64,000 bases of DNA, taken from positions 1-64,000 of the forward strand of contig JAJFKS010000031.1 in assembly GCA_021773115.1 (NCBI GenBank). The letters run 5' to 3'. Of this stretch, positions 56,505-64,000 are shown piece by piece. Each line of letters opens with the position of its first letter. Position 1 is the first letter of the stretch. This stretch comes from Woeseiaceae bacterium (GTDB lineage: Bacteria; Pseudomonadota; Gammaproteobacteria; Steroidobacterales; Woeseiaceae). A model generated the notes under the pieces. The model was not told where the DNA came from. It made no database searches and was given only the letters and a program-made list of their open reading frames with translations. The position numbers and the translations under genes were made by a program.

Positions 56505-57199
56505 TTAACTTCGAAAACGACCGTAACCGCCGCATTAAAGCTCAAATTTGCTGCGTTGTAACTTTCAACGGCGTCCGACTCTGCGGACATTGATCGCATG
56601 TTGGCCGCATAGGGCACCGGCGGTCGGGGCTGGTTCGATCCGGAGTTAATGCTGATCACCTTGCCAAGCTTTGCGCCCAGAGCGTCGGCCAGTTCAGAGG
56701 CGTTATCGCGTGCGTCCTGAGCGGCGATACGCAAGGCTTTTCGATAGGTGTCTTTGCGATCTCTGCTGTCGAGCTGCGGCGGTGAAACCTGGTTGACTCC
56801 GGCGCCGACACCACCCTCAACGATGGCACCCAGCTTCTCAAGGTCTTCAATCTGAACCGAGATCTGGCGTTCAGAAATGTAGCCATGCAACTCCTGCTCT
56901 TCTTTGTCGCGGTTCCATCGATAATCGGGGCGTACCGATGCGCCGGTCGTGTCGACCTTGTTGCGATCGATGTCCATGCGGTCCAGCATCTTGAGAACAT
57001 TATTGGTGACATCGGCTGCGGCTTTCTGCGCCGCCGCCAGCGTAGGCTCTCTTGCAACGATCGACATTTGCAGCGTTGCCCGGTCCGGGGCGACCTCGGC
57101 AAAGCCGCTTCCGTTTACCGTTATTGTCCTTGGCTGATCTTCAGCCATAACGCACGCACCCATTCCCAGTAGTAGCACCAACAAAAGTGTTCTAGGCAT
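56498..57199 (-). CDS. SIMPL (DUF541)-domain periplasmic protein
   Basis: A 233-residue protein with a signal peptide (MPRTLLLVLLLGMGACVMAEDQP) and the SIMPL domain: ITVNGSGFAEVAPDRATLQMSIVAREPTLAAAQKAAADVTNNVLKML (in pieces), GVGAGVNQVSPP and ALRIAAQDARDNASELADALGAKLGKVISI. The VAPD and AR-NA--LA---G-KLG motifs are diagnostic. Members form oligomeric rings in the periplasm; function is uncertain. Confidence 0.9.
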   Translation of the reverse strand: MPRTLLLVLLLGMGACVMAEDQPRTITVNGSGFAEVAPDRATLQMSIVAREPTLAAAQKAAADVTNNVLKMLDRMDIDRNKVDTTGASVRPDYRWNRDKEEQELHGYISERQISVQIEDLEKLGAIVEGGVGAGVNQVSPPQLDSRDRKDTYRKALRIAAQDARDNASELADALGAKLGKVISINSGSNQPRPPVPYAANMRSMSAESDAVESYNAANLSFNAAVTVVFEVNE

Positions 57200-57238
57200 T
57201 TTCTGGTTCCTCGTATTTTCAGCTTACGGTGGCGGAAA

Positions 57239-57631
57239 TTAGTCGCCCGAGCCAGCGGGCGGACGGCTGTCGATCATGATGGAGTCCAGCTTCCTTTGCG
57301 CGTGTCTCAAGTTTTTAAGATCACGAGGTTCGAGCATTTCACAGTTGTCGAGCAGCATTTGCTCAATGTCTACCGGATAGTGTCTGCAGTCCTCAGGACG
57401 GTCCTCATAGATTTCGCAGGTCGTTTTCTTGCCATCTGGCGACCTCTGCAGGAATGGGCATCGAGCAAAATACTCACCGGTTTCCGGGTCGACCCAGATT
57501 CTCTTACCGTCGACAAAGCGCGCGATATCAGGTCGATAGGTCTCCCAATAGTCGATTTCTTCCGGCGACGCCGATAGCCCGCCGTTGCCCGCTGTTTCAC
57601 AACACCTGCCGCATGAATTGCAATTCTTCAT
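57239..57631 (-). CDS. YkgJ-family cysteine-cluster protein
   Basis: A 130-residue protein with the conserved CxxCGxCC (CNSCGRCCETAG), FARCPFLQ and TTCEIYEDRPEDCRHYP motifs. The spacing of the eight cysteines is that of the YkgJ/UPF0153 zinc- or iron-chelating family. It is probably cotranscribed with the SIMPL gene (39-nt gap). Function unknown. Confidence 0.9.
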   Translation of the reverse strand: MKNCNSCGRCCETAGNGGLSASPEEIDYWETYRPDIARFVDGKRIWVDPETGEYFARCPFLQRSPDGKKTTCEIYEDRPEDCRHYPVDIEQMLLDNCEMLEPRDLKNLRHAQRKLDSIMIDSRPPAGSGD

Positions 57632-57753
57632 GTGCTTTCGGCGAAAGGCGCGATCAAAAAGCCGGGAACGATAATCGCAGGTTCGCCATGAGGTTTTCGA
57701 ATGGCTAATCGGTCCATTTGGGAATACTAGCAGCCGGGCGTCGTGCCGGTTCC

Positions 57754-58329
57754 TTATTTGTCCTTCTCTTCAACGGGCGGCGGTGTGTATTGAATACTTT
57801 CCAGCATTCGCAACGCGTCTGCGCCAAAGTCAGGTGCGCCATCACTCGAGAAAAAATACACCTTCGTGAGCAATGCACCCGAGGCGACGACCGCCTTGGT
57901 CAGGTAGTCAAACTCACCCCAGCTTCTGTCCTTGTCGGTGATGGAAAAGTACAGGATAAAATTATCCGGGCCTTGCAACTCATTGATCGGAATTTCCGAT
58001 TCAAAGGCATCTTCGGATAACAACCTGACCTCCGTCTCTGCAATCTGCTTGAGCTGATCGGCGCTTATCACTTGGGTCGTTGGCACCGATTGCAGGTTAA
58101 CGAGAAAGACCGGTTTCGATTTCGGTCCATAAGGACCAAAAGAAATGTCAGTGACATTGTCGAAGGTCCTGTATTTAGGTTTCTTGCCCCAGGCCAACGG
58201 AAATTCAAAGCTCATAGTGGCTTTCTTGACGCCTTTGACATCAAAGCTTTGCCGGGCCCAGTCCTCGGCATGCAATATTGTCGCAAACAGCAACAGGACA
58301 GGGCCGAAGGCGGCGATTGTTTTGCGCAT
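57754..58329 (-). CDS. Secreted hypothetical protein (PsbP-like appearance)
   Basis: About 191 residues from the ATG at 58329 (MRKTIAAFGPVLLLFATILHAED). The mature sequence KGVKKATMSFEFPLAWGKKPKYRTFDNVTDISFGPYGPKSKPVFLVNLQS, EFDYLTKAVVASGALLTKVYFFSSDGAPDFGADALRMLESIQ has an alpha/beta layout like PsbP or DUF1795 domains, but similarity is not strong. No operon partner. The final PPPVEEKDK is a flexible tail. Confidence 0.72.
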   Translation of the reverse strand: MRKTIAAFGPVLLLFATILHAEDWARQSFDVKGVKKATMSFEFPLAWGKKPKYRTFDNVTDISFGPYGPKSKPVFLVNLQSVPTTQVISADQLKQIAETEVRLLSEDAFESEIPINELQGPDNFILYFSITDKDRSWGEFDYLTKAVVASGALLTKVYFFSSDGAPDFGADALRMLESIQYTPPPVEEKDK

Positions 58330-58609
58330 CGGATTCACTCGAACTCTCAGCTTCTTAAGACCTGCTCATTATGACAGCCCTGACCACGATGCGTTCGGCG
58401 TCGGTCAATGCCACCGCATCGTTGAGCGGATCCTGTGCAGACGCCCTGTGCGCCGGTTTGCAATATCAATAGCCCGGTTGTGGCGGCATTGAAAGCCGCC
58501 GATTGGGGACCTGTAGCACAGTAAATTTCGCCCTTTTCGGCTAAAACAGATGCTTAGCGGTAATGCGCGCATTGCTTTGCGCGTAACAGCCATATATGGG
58601 AATTTTTGC

Positions 58610-59614
58610 ATGCTAAAGGATGGCAGGACAGGGCGGGCTATTCGCCGCCTCATAGCCGCGACCGCAACGCTTCTGCTCGGCGGCTGTTCAATTCTGTTGC
58701 CGCCACCCGAACCCGTGCCAGAACCCGAGCGTGTTGCTGAGCCGCTTGTCGTGACGCCGGAGGTGGTCGCAGCGCCCGAACCGGTCGCATCGCCCGAGCC
58801 GGTCTTCGTCGCACCACCACCCAAACTGCTGCCAGTGGCAATCGTCATTAGCAGTAGTCAGCCGGCGTTTCTCGATGTGGCCAGGGCGTTGGGCAGGCAG
58901 CTTGACGATTTTCAGATATTCGATCTCAGCGATAACAGCCGGCCGCCGGTGTCGGTACTTCGTGGCATCAATGATTCAGACTCCGGCACCGTCGTCGCGA
59001 TCGGCCTGCGCGCCGCACAATCGTCCGTCGCGATGGCCGAATCCCCCGTCATCTTCAGCCAGGTGTTCAATTATCGCGATCACGGGTTGCTAACTGAAAA
59101 CAGTCGTGGCGTTTCACCACTGGCACCTCTCGAGGCGCAGCTCAAGGCCTGGATCGAGTTTGATCCGGGCATCGAGCGCGTTGGCATCATTGTGGGTGAT
59201 GGTCACGAAGACCTGCTCGCCGAGGCAGCGCTGGCAGCCGAGAAACATAAGGTGAAGCTGACGGTGCGTACCGCCCGTTCGGATCAGGAGATGCTCTATA
59301 TGTTCCGACGCCTGGCACAGAATATCGATAGCTTCTGGCTAATTCCTGACAATCGAATTCTCAGTGCGCGGTCGTTGCGGGAAATTCTGGATATTGCGAA
59401 GCGCAGCCGGATTGCCGTTGCCGTTCCCAATGAGTCCATGCTGTCATTGGGTGCGACAATTAGTATCGAAACGCAGGCGGAAGATATCGCGGCGACCATC
59501 GCGCGGATCGTGAGGCAAATTCATGCAGACGGTCTGCAAAGTATTCCTCCCATGAGTCCGTTATCAGCCGTTCGTGTTGTGACTCGTGACGACGCCAAAG
59601 TTGTCAATCGATGA
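58610..59614 (+). CDS. ABC-type substrate-binding lipoprotein (ABC_sub_bind)
   Basis: Start at 58610 (MLKDGRTGRAIRRLIAATATLLLGGC). The 334-residue product is a lipoprotein with a Pro/Glu/Val spacer (about 30-70) and a PF04392-type binding domain: IVISSSQPAFLDVARALGRQL, VVAIGLRAAQSSVAMAESPVIFSQVF, RVGIIVGDGHEDLLAEAALAAEKHKVKL, FWLIPDNRILSARSLREIL. No permease or ATPase gene is nearby. Its stop overlaps the start of the GGDEF/EAL gene (ATGA), so it probably works as a periplasmic sensor for that protein. Confidence 0.82.
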   Translation: MLKDGRTGRAIRRLIAATATLLLGGCSILLPPPEPVPEPERVAEPLVVTPEVVAAPEPVASPEPVFVAPPPKLLPVAIVISSSQPAFLDVARALGRQLDDFQIFDLSDNSRPPVSVLRGINDSDSGTVVAIGLRAAQSSVAMAESPVIFSQVFNYRDHGLLTENSRGVSPLAPLEAQLKAWIEFDPGIERVGIIVGDGHEDLLAEAALAAEKHKVKLTVRTARSDQEMLYMFRRLAQNIDSFWLIPDNRILSARSLREILDIAKRSRIAVAVPNESMLSLGATISIETQAEDIAATIARIVRQIHADGLQSIPPMSPLSAVRVVTRDDAKVVNR

Positions 59615-61812
59615 GGTCCCAGATCGGTACGTTCTTTGCAAATATCGCGAAGCGATTCGCGGGCCTGTACTCGGACTCCAGCAGCGGCAAACGTGCGCTT
59701 GTGCACGAGATTCTTTCCATTCAGGTCTTCAGCGCCACGCTGGTTGGTTTCCTGGCGATCGCGAGTCTTTACTGGGGCGGCCAATGGATATTGCAGGACA
59801 ACTACAGTCGCTGGGCCTTGCAATGGACGGATCAGCTCAATGAGCTGGGATCTCCGCTGTATCTTGCCGACGATCAGGAAATCCGAATCAGGCTGGATAG
59901 TTTTGTCGCTCGCTACCCCGAGATTGACCAGGTTGTGTACTACGCAGCCGACGGTAGTGTTTTGCATGCTGTTGATATCGAAGACGACCGCGATCCGGTA
60001 AATGCCCTGTCCGAAGATCAATTGAGTCACGCGATCGCGGTGGTTGGCGCGGATGAGCCGTATCTGATGACTAGCGGTTTGCTCGACCCCCGGCAATTCA
60101 ATATTCTGGCCCCGGTTTGGGTTGAATCCATACCCGCCGATGGCCTGTTTGGATTCGACGCGACCAGCACTGATAATTCAACCACCACTGAGCTCTTGGG
60201 CTTCGTCAATATGAAGCTCGACTTTGTGATGTTTCATGATCGCCTGCTGTCGAATATTCGAACGGCTGTTTTTGTCCTGCTTGGCCTGTTGCTGTTGTTT
60301 GCCATTTACGGTCGATTCGCCTTACGTAAAGCCCTGGCATCTTTTTCCGATCTGCAACTGCCGATTCAGGAGCTCGCTAAAGGCAACCTGAACGTCAAGT
60401 TCGAGCCGTCCCAGCATCGCGAAATTTCTGACATCGTTGAAGCACTGGAAACTACCGCCTCCGCGCTGAGCGAGCGCGATGCCCAGCTGCGTGAGCTTGC
60501 CAATCACGATAGCCTCACCGGCTTATACAATCGGCGTCGCTTTGTCGAAGTCTTGCGAGAGGAAGTTCTGGACGTCATGCGCAAGAACCGATCCAGCGCA
60601 TTGTTCTTCATTGACCTCGACCAGTTCAAATACATCAATGATGCCTGCGGCCATCCTGCCGGTGATCGCCTGATCCGCAAAGTTGCAGATGAGTTGCAAC
60701 GCAGTATAGGGCGTGACGACGTTATTGCGCGTTTCGGTGGCGATGAGTTTGCCGTTCTGGTTCGCTCGGTTGACGTGGCCGGGGCTCGGGCGGCTGCGGA
60801 AACCATTCTGAAAAACATGCGGCGTATGGCACACATTGAAGACGAGCAGCTCTTTCACGTACATTGCAGTATCGGTATTACGATCATGGCCGGCGACAAC
60901 CTGCATCATGACGAGCTGATTAATCAGGCCGATATCGCTTGCCGTGAAGCGAAGTCCGCGGGGCGCAATCGACTGAGCATTTACCGGCTGTCGAAAGATG
61001 GTGCCAAGTCCGCGGCTACCGATGTCAGCTGGATGAACTGTCTGCGCGAAGCGCTGGACGAAGACAAATTTGAAATACGTTTTCAGCCGATCAACGACAT
61101 TGCGAGTGGCGATACGACGCACCACGAACTGCTCATTCGTGTCATGGGGGAGGACGGCAAGCTCATTTCACCGGACGCTTTTCTGCCATCGGCCGTCCGC
61201 TTCGGCTTGATGACGGAAATTGACTTCTGGATGATTCGCCACGCTGCCATGGCCTACGCAAAGTACTCAACACCTGAAAACTGCCTGAAATTTTCAATTA
61301 ATCTGTCGGCCAACGCGTTCGAGAACGACGACCTGACTGGCTATGTTGAGGAAACCTTTAAAGAGCACGGCGTCGTGACCAGCGATATTGTTTTTGAAAT
61401 CACCGAAAGCCTCGCAGTGCGGCGGCCACTCCAGGTCGATCGGCAGATCACTACCTTGCGAGATTTAGGGTGTCAGTTTGCACTGGATGACTTTGGCACT
61501 GGCTACAGTTCTTTCAGCTACCTGCAGAAGCTGCAGTTCGACTACATCAAGATTGACGGCTCGTTCGTGCAAGACCTGCCCAATAATCGCGTCGACCAGA
61601 AAATGATCCGCCTGATTGCCGAGGTTGGCAGGGAAGCCGGTATGCGAACGATCGCCGAATATGTGCGCAACGTCGAAACGCTGCAGCTTCTGACTGATCT
61701 CGGTGTCGATATGGTGCAGGGCTTTTTTGTCGGTCGACCCACCAAGGTACCGAAGGCGAAAGCGATCCCGATTTCGCTGACGTCGCGACGTCAGCGGTTA
61801 TCGCAGAAGTAA
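59611..61812 (+). CDS. GGDEF-EAL cyclic-di-GMP signalling protein
   Basis: A 733-residue protein. Two transmembrane helices (about 39-58 and 212-232) flank a ~150-residue periplasmic sensor, then come a HAMP-like linker, a GGDEF domain with intact RFGGDEFAVL (about 370-379), and an EAL domain. The EAL motif is ELL (HHELLIRV), with EITES, DDFGTGYSSFSYL and KIDGSF preserved, so phosphodiesterase activity is likely. It may make or break c-di-GMP depending on input. It overlaps the substrate-binding lipoprotein gene by 4 nt and the end of oxyR, tail to tail, by 22 nt. Confidence 0.92.
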   Translation: MRSQIGTFFANIAKRFAGLYSDSSSGKRALVHEILSIQVFSATLVGFLAIASLYWGGQWILQDNYSRWALQWTDQLNELGSPLYLADDQEIRIRLDSFVARYPEIDQVVYYAADGSVLHAVDIEDDRDPVNALSEDQLSHAIAVVGADEPYLMTSGLLDPRQFNILAPVWVESIPADGLFGFDATSTDNSTTTELLGFVNMKLDFVMFHDRLLSNIRTAVFVLLGLLLLFAIYGRFALRKALASFSDLQLPIQELAKGNLNVKFEPSQHREISDIVEALETTASALSERDAQLRELANHDSLTGLYNRRRFVEVLREEVLDVMRKNRSSALFFIDLDQFKYINDACGHPAGDRLIRKVADELQRSIGRDDVIARFGGDEFAVLVRSVDVAGARAAAETILKNMRRMAHIEDEQLFHVHCSIGITIMAGDNLHHDELINQADIACREAKSAGRNRLSIYRLSKDGAKSAATDVSWMNCLREALDEDKFEIRFQPINDIASGDTTHHELLIRVMGEDGKLISPDAFLPSAVRFGLMTEIDFWMIRHAAMAYAKYSTPENCLKFSINLSANAFENDDLTGYVEETFKEHGVVTSDIVFEITESLAVRRPLQVDRQITTLRDLGCQFALDDFGTGYSSFSYLQKLQFDYIKIDGSFVQDLPNNRVDQKMIRLIAEVGREAGMRTIAEYVRNVETLQLLTDLGVDMVQGFFVGRPTKVPKAKAIPISLTSRRQRLSQK

Positions 61813-62681
61813 TTACCCAGCATTTCGAATTCCTGAGCACGGCGGCTGCCTTTTCGCCAGGCGAGGCCGATGGTGCGATAGCTGTCTTCTTTCATTTTCT
61901 GTAGCCGGACTCTTGTATGCCGCAACAGTGAAGAGTCGCGCGCCATTTCCGGCAAAAAAGTGATGCCGAGATCCGCATCAACCATCTCGATCAGCGTTAA
62001 CAGGCTGCTGGCGCCAAAGCGACTCACCTTTTGTGTGTTTCGAATCTTGCAGGCAGCGAGCGCGTGGTCCCTGAGGCAGTGTCCGTCTTCGAGCAGCAGT
62101 ACACTTTCGGCATCCAGTCGATTGAAGCGATAATTGTCCGGGTCGACGCGACCAGTTCCCTGTCTGTAAGCGAGCTGAAACTCATCGCGAAATAGCGTCA
62201 TCGTATCGACGCCCTGCATTTCCCATGGCAAGGCGAGCAACAGAACATCCAGGTCACCGTCCATCAAGCGATCGTAAATTCTCTGCGTCTGATCTTCGAT
62301 CAACAATAATTTGAGGCTCGGATAGTCCTTGCGAAGTTTCGGCAAAATGCCGGGCAGCAGAAACGGTGCGATGGTCGGGATGACCCCGAGCCGCAGCTCA
62401 CCACAGAGCGGTTCGGTGTCGCCTCGTGCAAGGTCAACGAGGCTTTCCATGTCGCGCAGCACCAGTCGTGCCTGGGTTGCAACGTCCTGACCCGTTGCGG
62501 TAATGGTCACGTTGCGATTCGTCCTGTCCACGAGATCAGCCTCAAGCGTGGCTTCAAGTTCGCGGATCGCGCTGCTGAACGCCGATTGCGAAACGAAGCA
62601 AGCCTCGGCCGCACGCCCAAAGTGTTGCTCTTGCGTGAGCGCAAGGAAATAGCGGAGCTGTTTGAAGGTCGGCGATCTCAT
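61791..62681 (-). CDS. oxyR: Hydrogen-peroxide-sensing LysR-family regulator OxyR
   Basis: About 296 residues from the ATG at 62681 (MRSPTFKQLRYFLALTQEQHFGRAAEACFVSQSAFSSAIRELE). The redox pair is Cys202 and Cys211 in LLLEDGHCLRDHALAAC, the spacing of Cys199-Cys208 in E. coli OxyR. It activates antioxidant genes when the disulfide forms. It is divergent from the peroxiredoxin-glutaredoxin gene, its expected target. An earlier ATG at 62720 would add 13 residues not seen in the family. Confidence 0.92.
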   Translation of the reverse strand: MRSPTFKQLRYFLALTQEQHFGRAAEACFVSQSAFSSAIRELEATLEADLVDRTNRNVTITATGQDVATQARLVLRDMESLVDLARGDTEPLCGELRLGVIPTIAPFLLPGILPKLRKDYPSLKLLLIEDQTQRIYDRLMDGDLDVLLLALPWEMQGVDTMTLFRDEFQLAYRQGTGRVDPDNYRFNRLDAESVLLLEDGHCLRDHALAACKIRNTQKVSRFGASSLLTLIEMVDADLGITFLPEMARDSSLLRHTRVRLQKMKEDSYRTIGLAWRKGSRRAQEFEMLGNYFCDNR

Positions 62682-62693
62682 TGATCGATAAAA

Positions 62694-62710
62694 TAGCATA
62701 GAATATGCTA
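62694..62710. promoter_or_regulatory. Dyad in the oxyR-prx intergenic region
   Basis: TAGCATA, spacer GAA, TATGCTA: a perfect 7-bp inverted repeat 13 bp upstream of oxyR in an AT-rich stretch that also holds an ATAG. It is a candidate OxyR (ATAG-N7-CTAT type) site or part of one; the full tetramer site is not resolved. A TATTAT -10-like hexamer for the prx gene lies at 62744-62749. Confidence 0.4.
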
Positions 62711-62822
62711 AATAAACCATTTTATTAATTAATTAGCGGTCTCTATTATAGTGCCTGTTGACACACTAAATGCCCGGATGCATCGAAGCATGCCGGCCTG
62801 ATTGAAACCAAGGAGAAACTCA

Positions 62823-63584
62823 ATGTTGAAGAATCTTGAAGGACAACGCGTACCCAACGTTACCTTTCGTACCCGCCGTGGACATGAATGGGTCGATGTG
62901 ACGACCGCCGATATTTTCAATGGCAAGACCGTCGTGTTGTTCTCACTGCCGGGTGCATTCACACCGACCTGCTCATCGTCGCATGTGCCGCGCTATAACC
63001 AGCTCGCGCCGCTGTTCGACAAGAACGGCGTCGATGACGTCATCTGTGTCTCGGTTAATGACGCTTTCGTCATGAACGAATGGAAGCGCAGCCAGCACGC
63101 AGATCGCGTGACCTTCCTGCCGGATGGCAATGGCGAGTTTTCGGACAAGATGGGCCTGTTGGTCGATAAGGACGATTTGGGCTTTGGTAAACGTTCCTGG
63201 CGCTATTCAATGCTGGTTCGTGACGGTGTTATCGAGAAGATGTTTATCGAGCCCGAAGAAGACGGCGATCCGTACGGCGTTTCCGACGCAGATACGATGC
63301 TGAATTACCTCGCGCCCGAAGGCGAAAAGCCACACGACGTCGCTGTATTCACTCGCGAAGGATGTGCGTACTGCGTCCGCGCAAAGGGACTGCTCAACGA
63401 CGCCGGCATCGAGTTCGAAGAGCTTGTGCTGAATCGTGACTACACAGATCAGACGCTACGCGCCGTTTCGGCACAGATCACCTACCCGCAGGTATTTGTC
63501 GATGGCAAGCTCATCGGCGGCTCGGACGATCTCGCCACATGGCTGCAGCAGCGAGCTACGCAGGGCGCGCGCAACGCCGCCTGA
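62823..63584 (+). CDS. Hybrid peroxiredoxin-glutaredoxin
   Basis: A 253-residue fusion from the ATG at 62823. The peroxiredoxin-5 part has the peroxidatic Cys50 in [11 protein letters not shown]. The glutaredoxin part (about 170-245) has Cys181-Ala-Tyr-Cys184 in [29 protein letters not shown]. It reduces peroxides using glutathione without a separate glutaredoxin, as in the Haemophilus and Neisseria enzymes. AAGGAG precedes the ATG. Divergent from oxyR, its likely activator. Confidence 0.95.
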   Translation: MLKNLEGQRVPNVTFRTRRGHEWVDVTTADIFNGKTVVLFSLPGAFTPTCSSSHVPRYNQLAPLFDKNGVDDVICVSVNDAFVMNEWKRSQHADRVTFLPDGNGEFSDKMGLLVDKDDLGFGKRSWRYSMLVRDGVIEKMFIEPEEDGDPYGVSDADTMLNYLAPEGEKPHDVAVFTREGCAYCVRAKGLLNDAGIEFEELVLNRDYTDQTLRAVSAQITYPQVFVDGKLIGGSDDLATWLQQRATQGARNAA

Positions 63585-63647
63585 GGCAAACAGGATAGAG
63601 GTCCGAATCTGGCTAGTCTGGGTTCCGGTAAAGCGTATACTTTGCGC

Positions 63648-64000
63648 ATGCTCCGGAACCCAGACACAGACAGCAAGATCTACGAACAAGCGAGACTGTC
63701 ACGCGACGCTCGCTTTGATGGACGGTTTTTCATCGGAGTAAAGACAACCGGCATCTATTGCCGGCCAGTCTGTCCGGCGAATTCGCCGAAAAGCGAAAAT
63801 ATTAGCTTCTACCCAACCGCCGCGGCCGCGGGAGAGGCAGGCTATCGGCCGTGTCTGCGCTGCCGGCCGGAGTGCGCGCCGGGAACGCCAGCCTGGGCCG
63901 GGACGTCGACAACGGTGCAGCGCGGACTTCGCCTGATCGCAGACGGCGCGCTGGACGATGGCGATATCGAAAGACTCGCCGAACGACTCGGCGTTACCAG
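63648..64000 (+). CDS. Ada/AlkA-type DNA-repair protein, N-terminal part (partial)
   Basis: The frame is open from the ATG at 63648 to the window edge (117 codons). It opens NPDTDSKIYEQARLSRDARFDGRFFIGVKTTGIYCRPVCPA and has YRPCLRCRPECAP, the four-cysteine zinc cluster of the Ada N-terminal methyl-phosphotriester-accepting domain, then the start of an AraC-like HTH (RGLRLIADGALDDGDIERLAERLGVT). The lower-case continuation is unseen; the usual partner is an AlkA glycosylase domain. The gene repairs alkylated DNA and may act as an activator. Confidence 0.9.
   Translation, partial: MLRNPDTDSKIYEQARLSRDARFDGRFFIGVKTTGIYCRPVCPANSPKSENISFYPTAAAAGEAGYRPCLRCRPECAPGTPAWAGTSTTVQRGLRLIADGALDDGDIERLAERLGVT

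Noticed and set aside
58339-58609. c-di-GMP riboswitch before the sensor lipoprotein
   Set aside because: No conserved GEMM core was recognised; the interval shows nothing that I can assign.
1-64000. CRISPR array or prophage
   Set aside because: No regularly spaced short direct repeats and no phage structural, integrase or cas genes were seen; the repeats present are tRNA fragments and paralogous genes.

Overview
The window looks like chromosomal DNA of a Gram-negative gammaproteobacterium of moderate-to-high GC. Support comes from two large TonB-dependent receptors, OmpA-family and glycine-zipper envelope proteins, MtgA, an RpoH-type sigma factor, OxyR beside a peroxiredoxin-glutaredoxin fusion, a GGDEF/EAL protein and a PA2778/PA2779-type pair. 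The genus cannot be named from sequence alone; a marine or soil lineage such as Woeseiaceae or Steroidobacteraceae would fit, but that is a guess.

Region 1 (1-17.4 kb) is accessory. It opens with the 3' end of an IS3-family transposase. It is then punctuated by the 3' part of a tRNA-Thr(TGT) gene at about 666-714, 3791-3840 and 9809-9857, and by a shorter piece at 17301-17324. The first three pieces sit at the end of a ~150-bp repeat. Between them are three cargo modules: (i) an AbiE-like antitoxin/nucleotidyltransferase pair plus ParDE; (ii) a secreted esterase, a DUF1579-like protein, an Lrp/AsnC regulator and a TonB receptor; (iii) an ECF sigma factor, FecR, an STN-TonB receptor, a zinc alcohol dehydrogenase and two alpha/beta hydrolases, apparently one operon. 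No integrase gene is present.

Region 2 (17.4-31.8 kb) holds an NTR-like secreted protein, an operon with a membrane-anchored haloalkane-dehalogenase-like enzyme, an EamA transporter and an NmrA-type reductase, and a TolB/TPR regulator. After an IS3 relic comes a protein-quality-control group: YfdX, two Hsp20 and a divergent RpoH. Small envelope proteins, a tandem-OmpA-domain porin and a DUF3494 lipoprotein follow on the minus strand.

Region 3 (31.9-40.9 kb) is an envelope-stress cluster: two PA2779-like genes (a third copy lies at 48 kb), DUF4398/OmpA lipoproteins, a glycine-zipper protein, a PA2778-like peptidase, a phospholipase D family enzyme, GlsB, a small lipoprotein, a truncated CsbD, an M48 protease and two Crp/Fnr regulators. 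Five dyad sites of TGT-N10-ACA geometry lie upstream of these genes and of both regulators, suggesting a local autoregulated regulon.

Region 4 (40.9-64 kb) mixes decayed genes (outer-membrane barrel, DUF4347, PA2778 and DUF6265-like relics) with intact ones: M16 protease, AraC regulator, glutaredoxin, periplasmic isochorismatase-like hydrolase, DUF1330, ArsR with two AHSA1 proteins around a perfect palindrome, mtgA, DUF3014, a beta-helical membrane protein, MetY, a SIMPL protein, a substrate-binding lipoprotein overlapping a GGDEF/EAL protein, oxyR divergent from prx-grx, and the start of an Ada/AlkA-type DNA-repair gene cut by the window edge.
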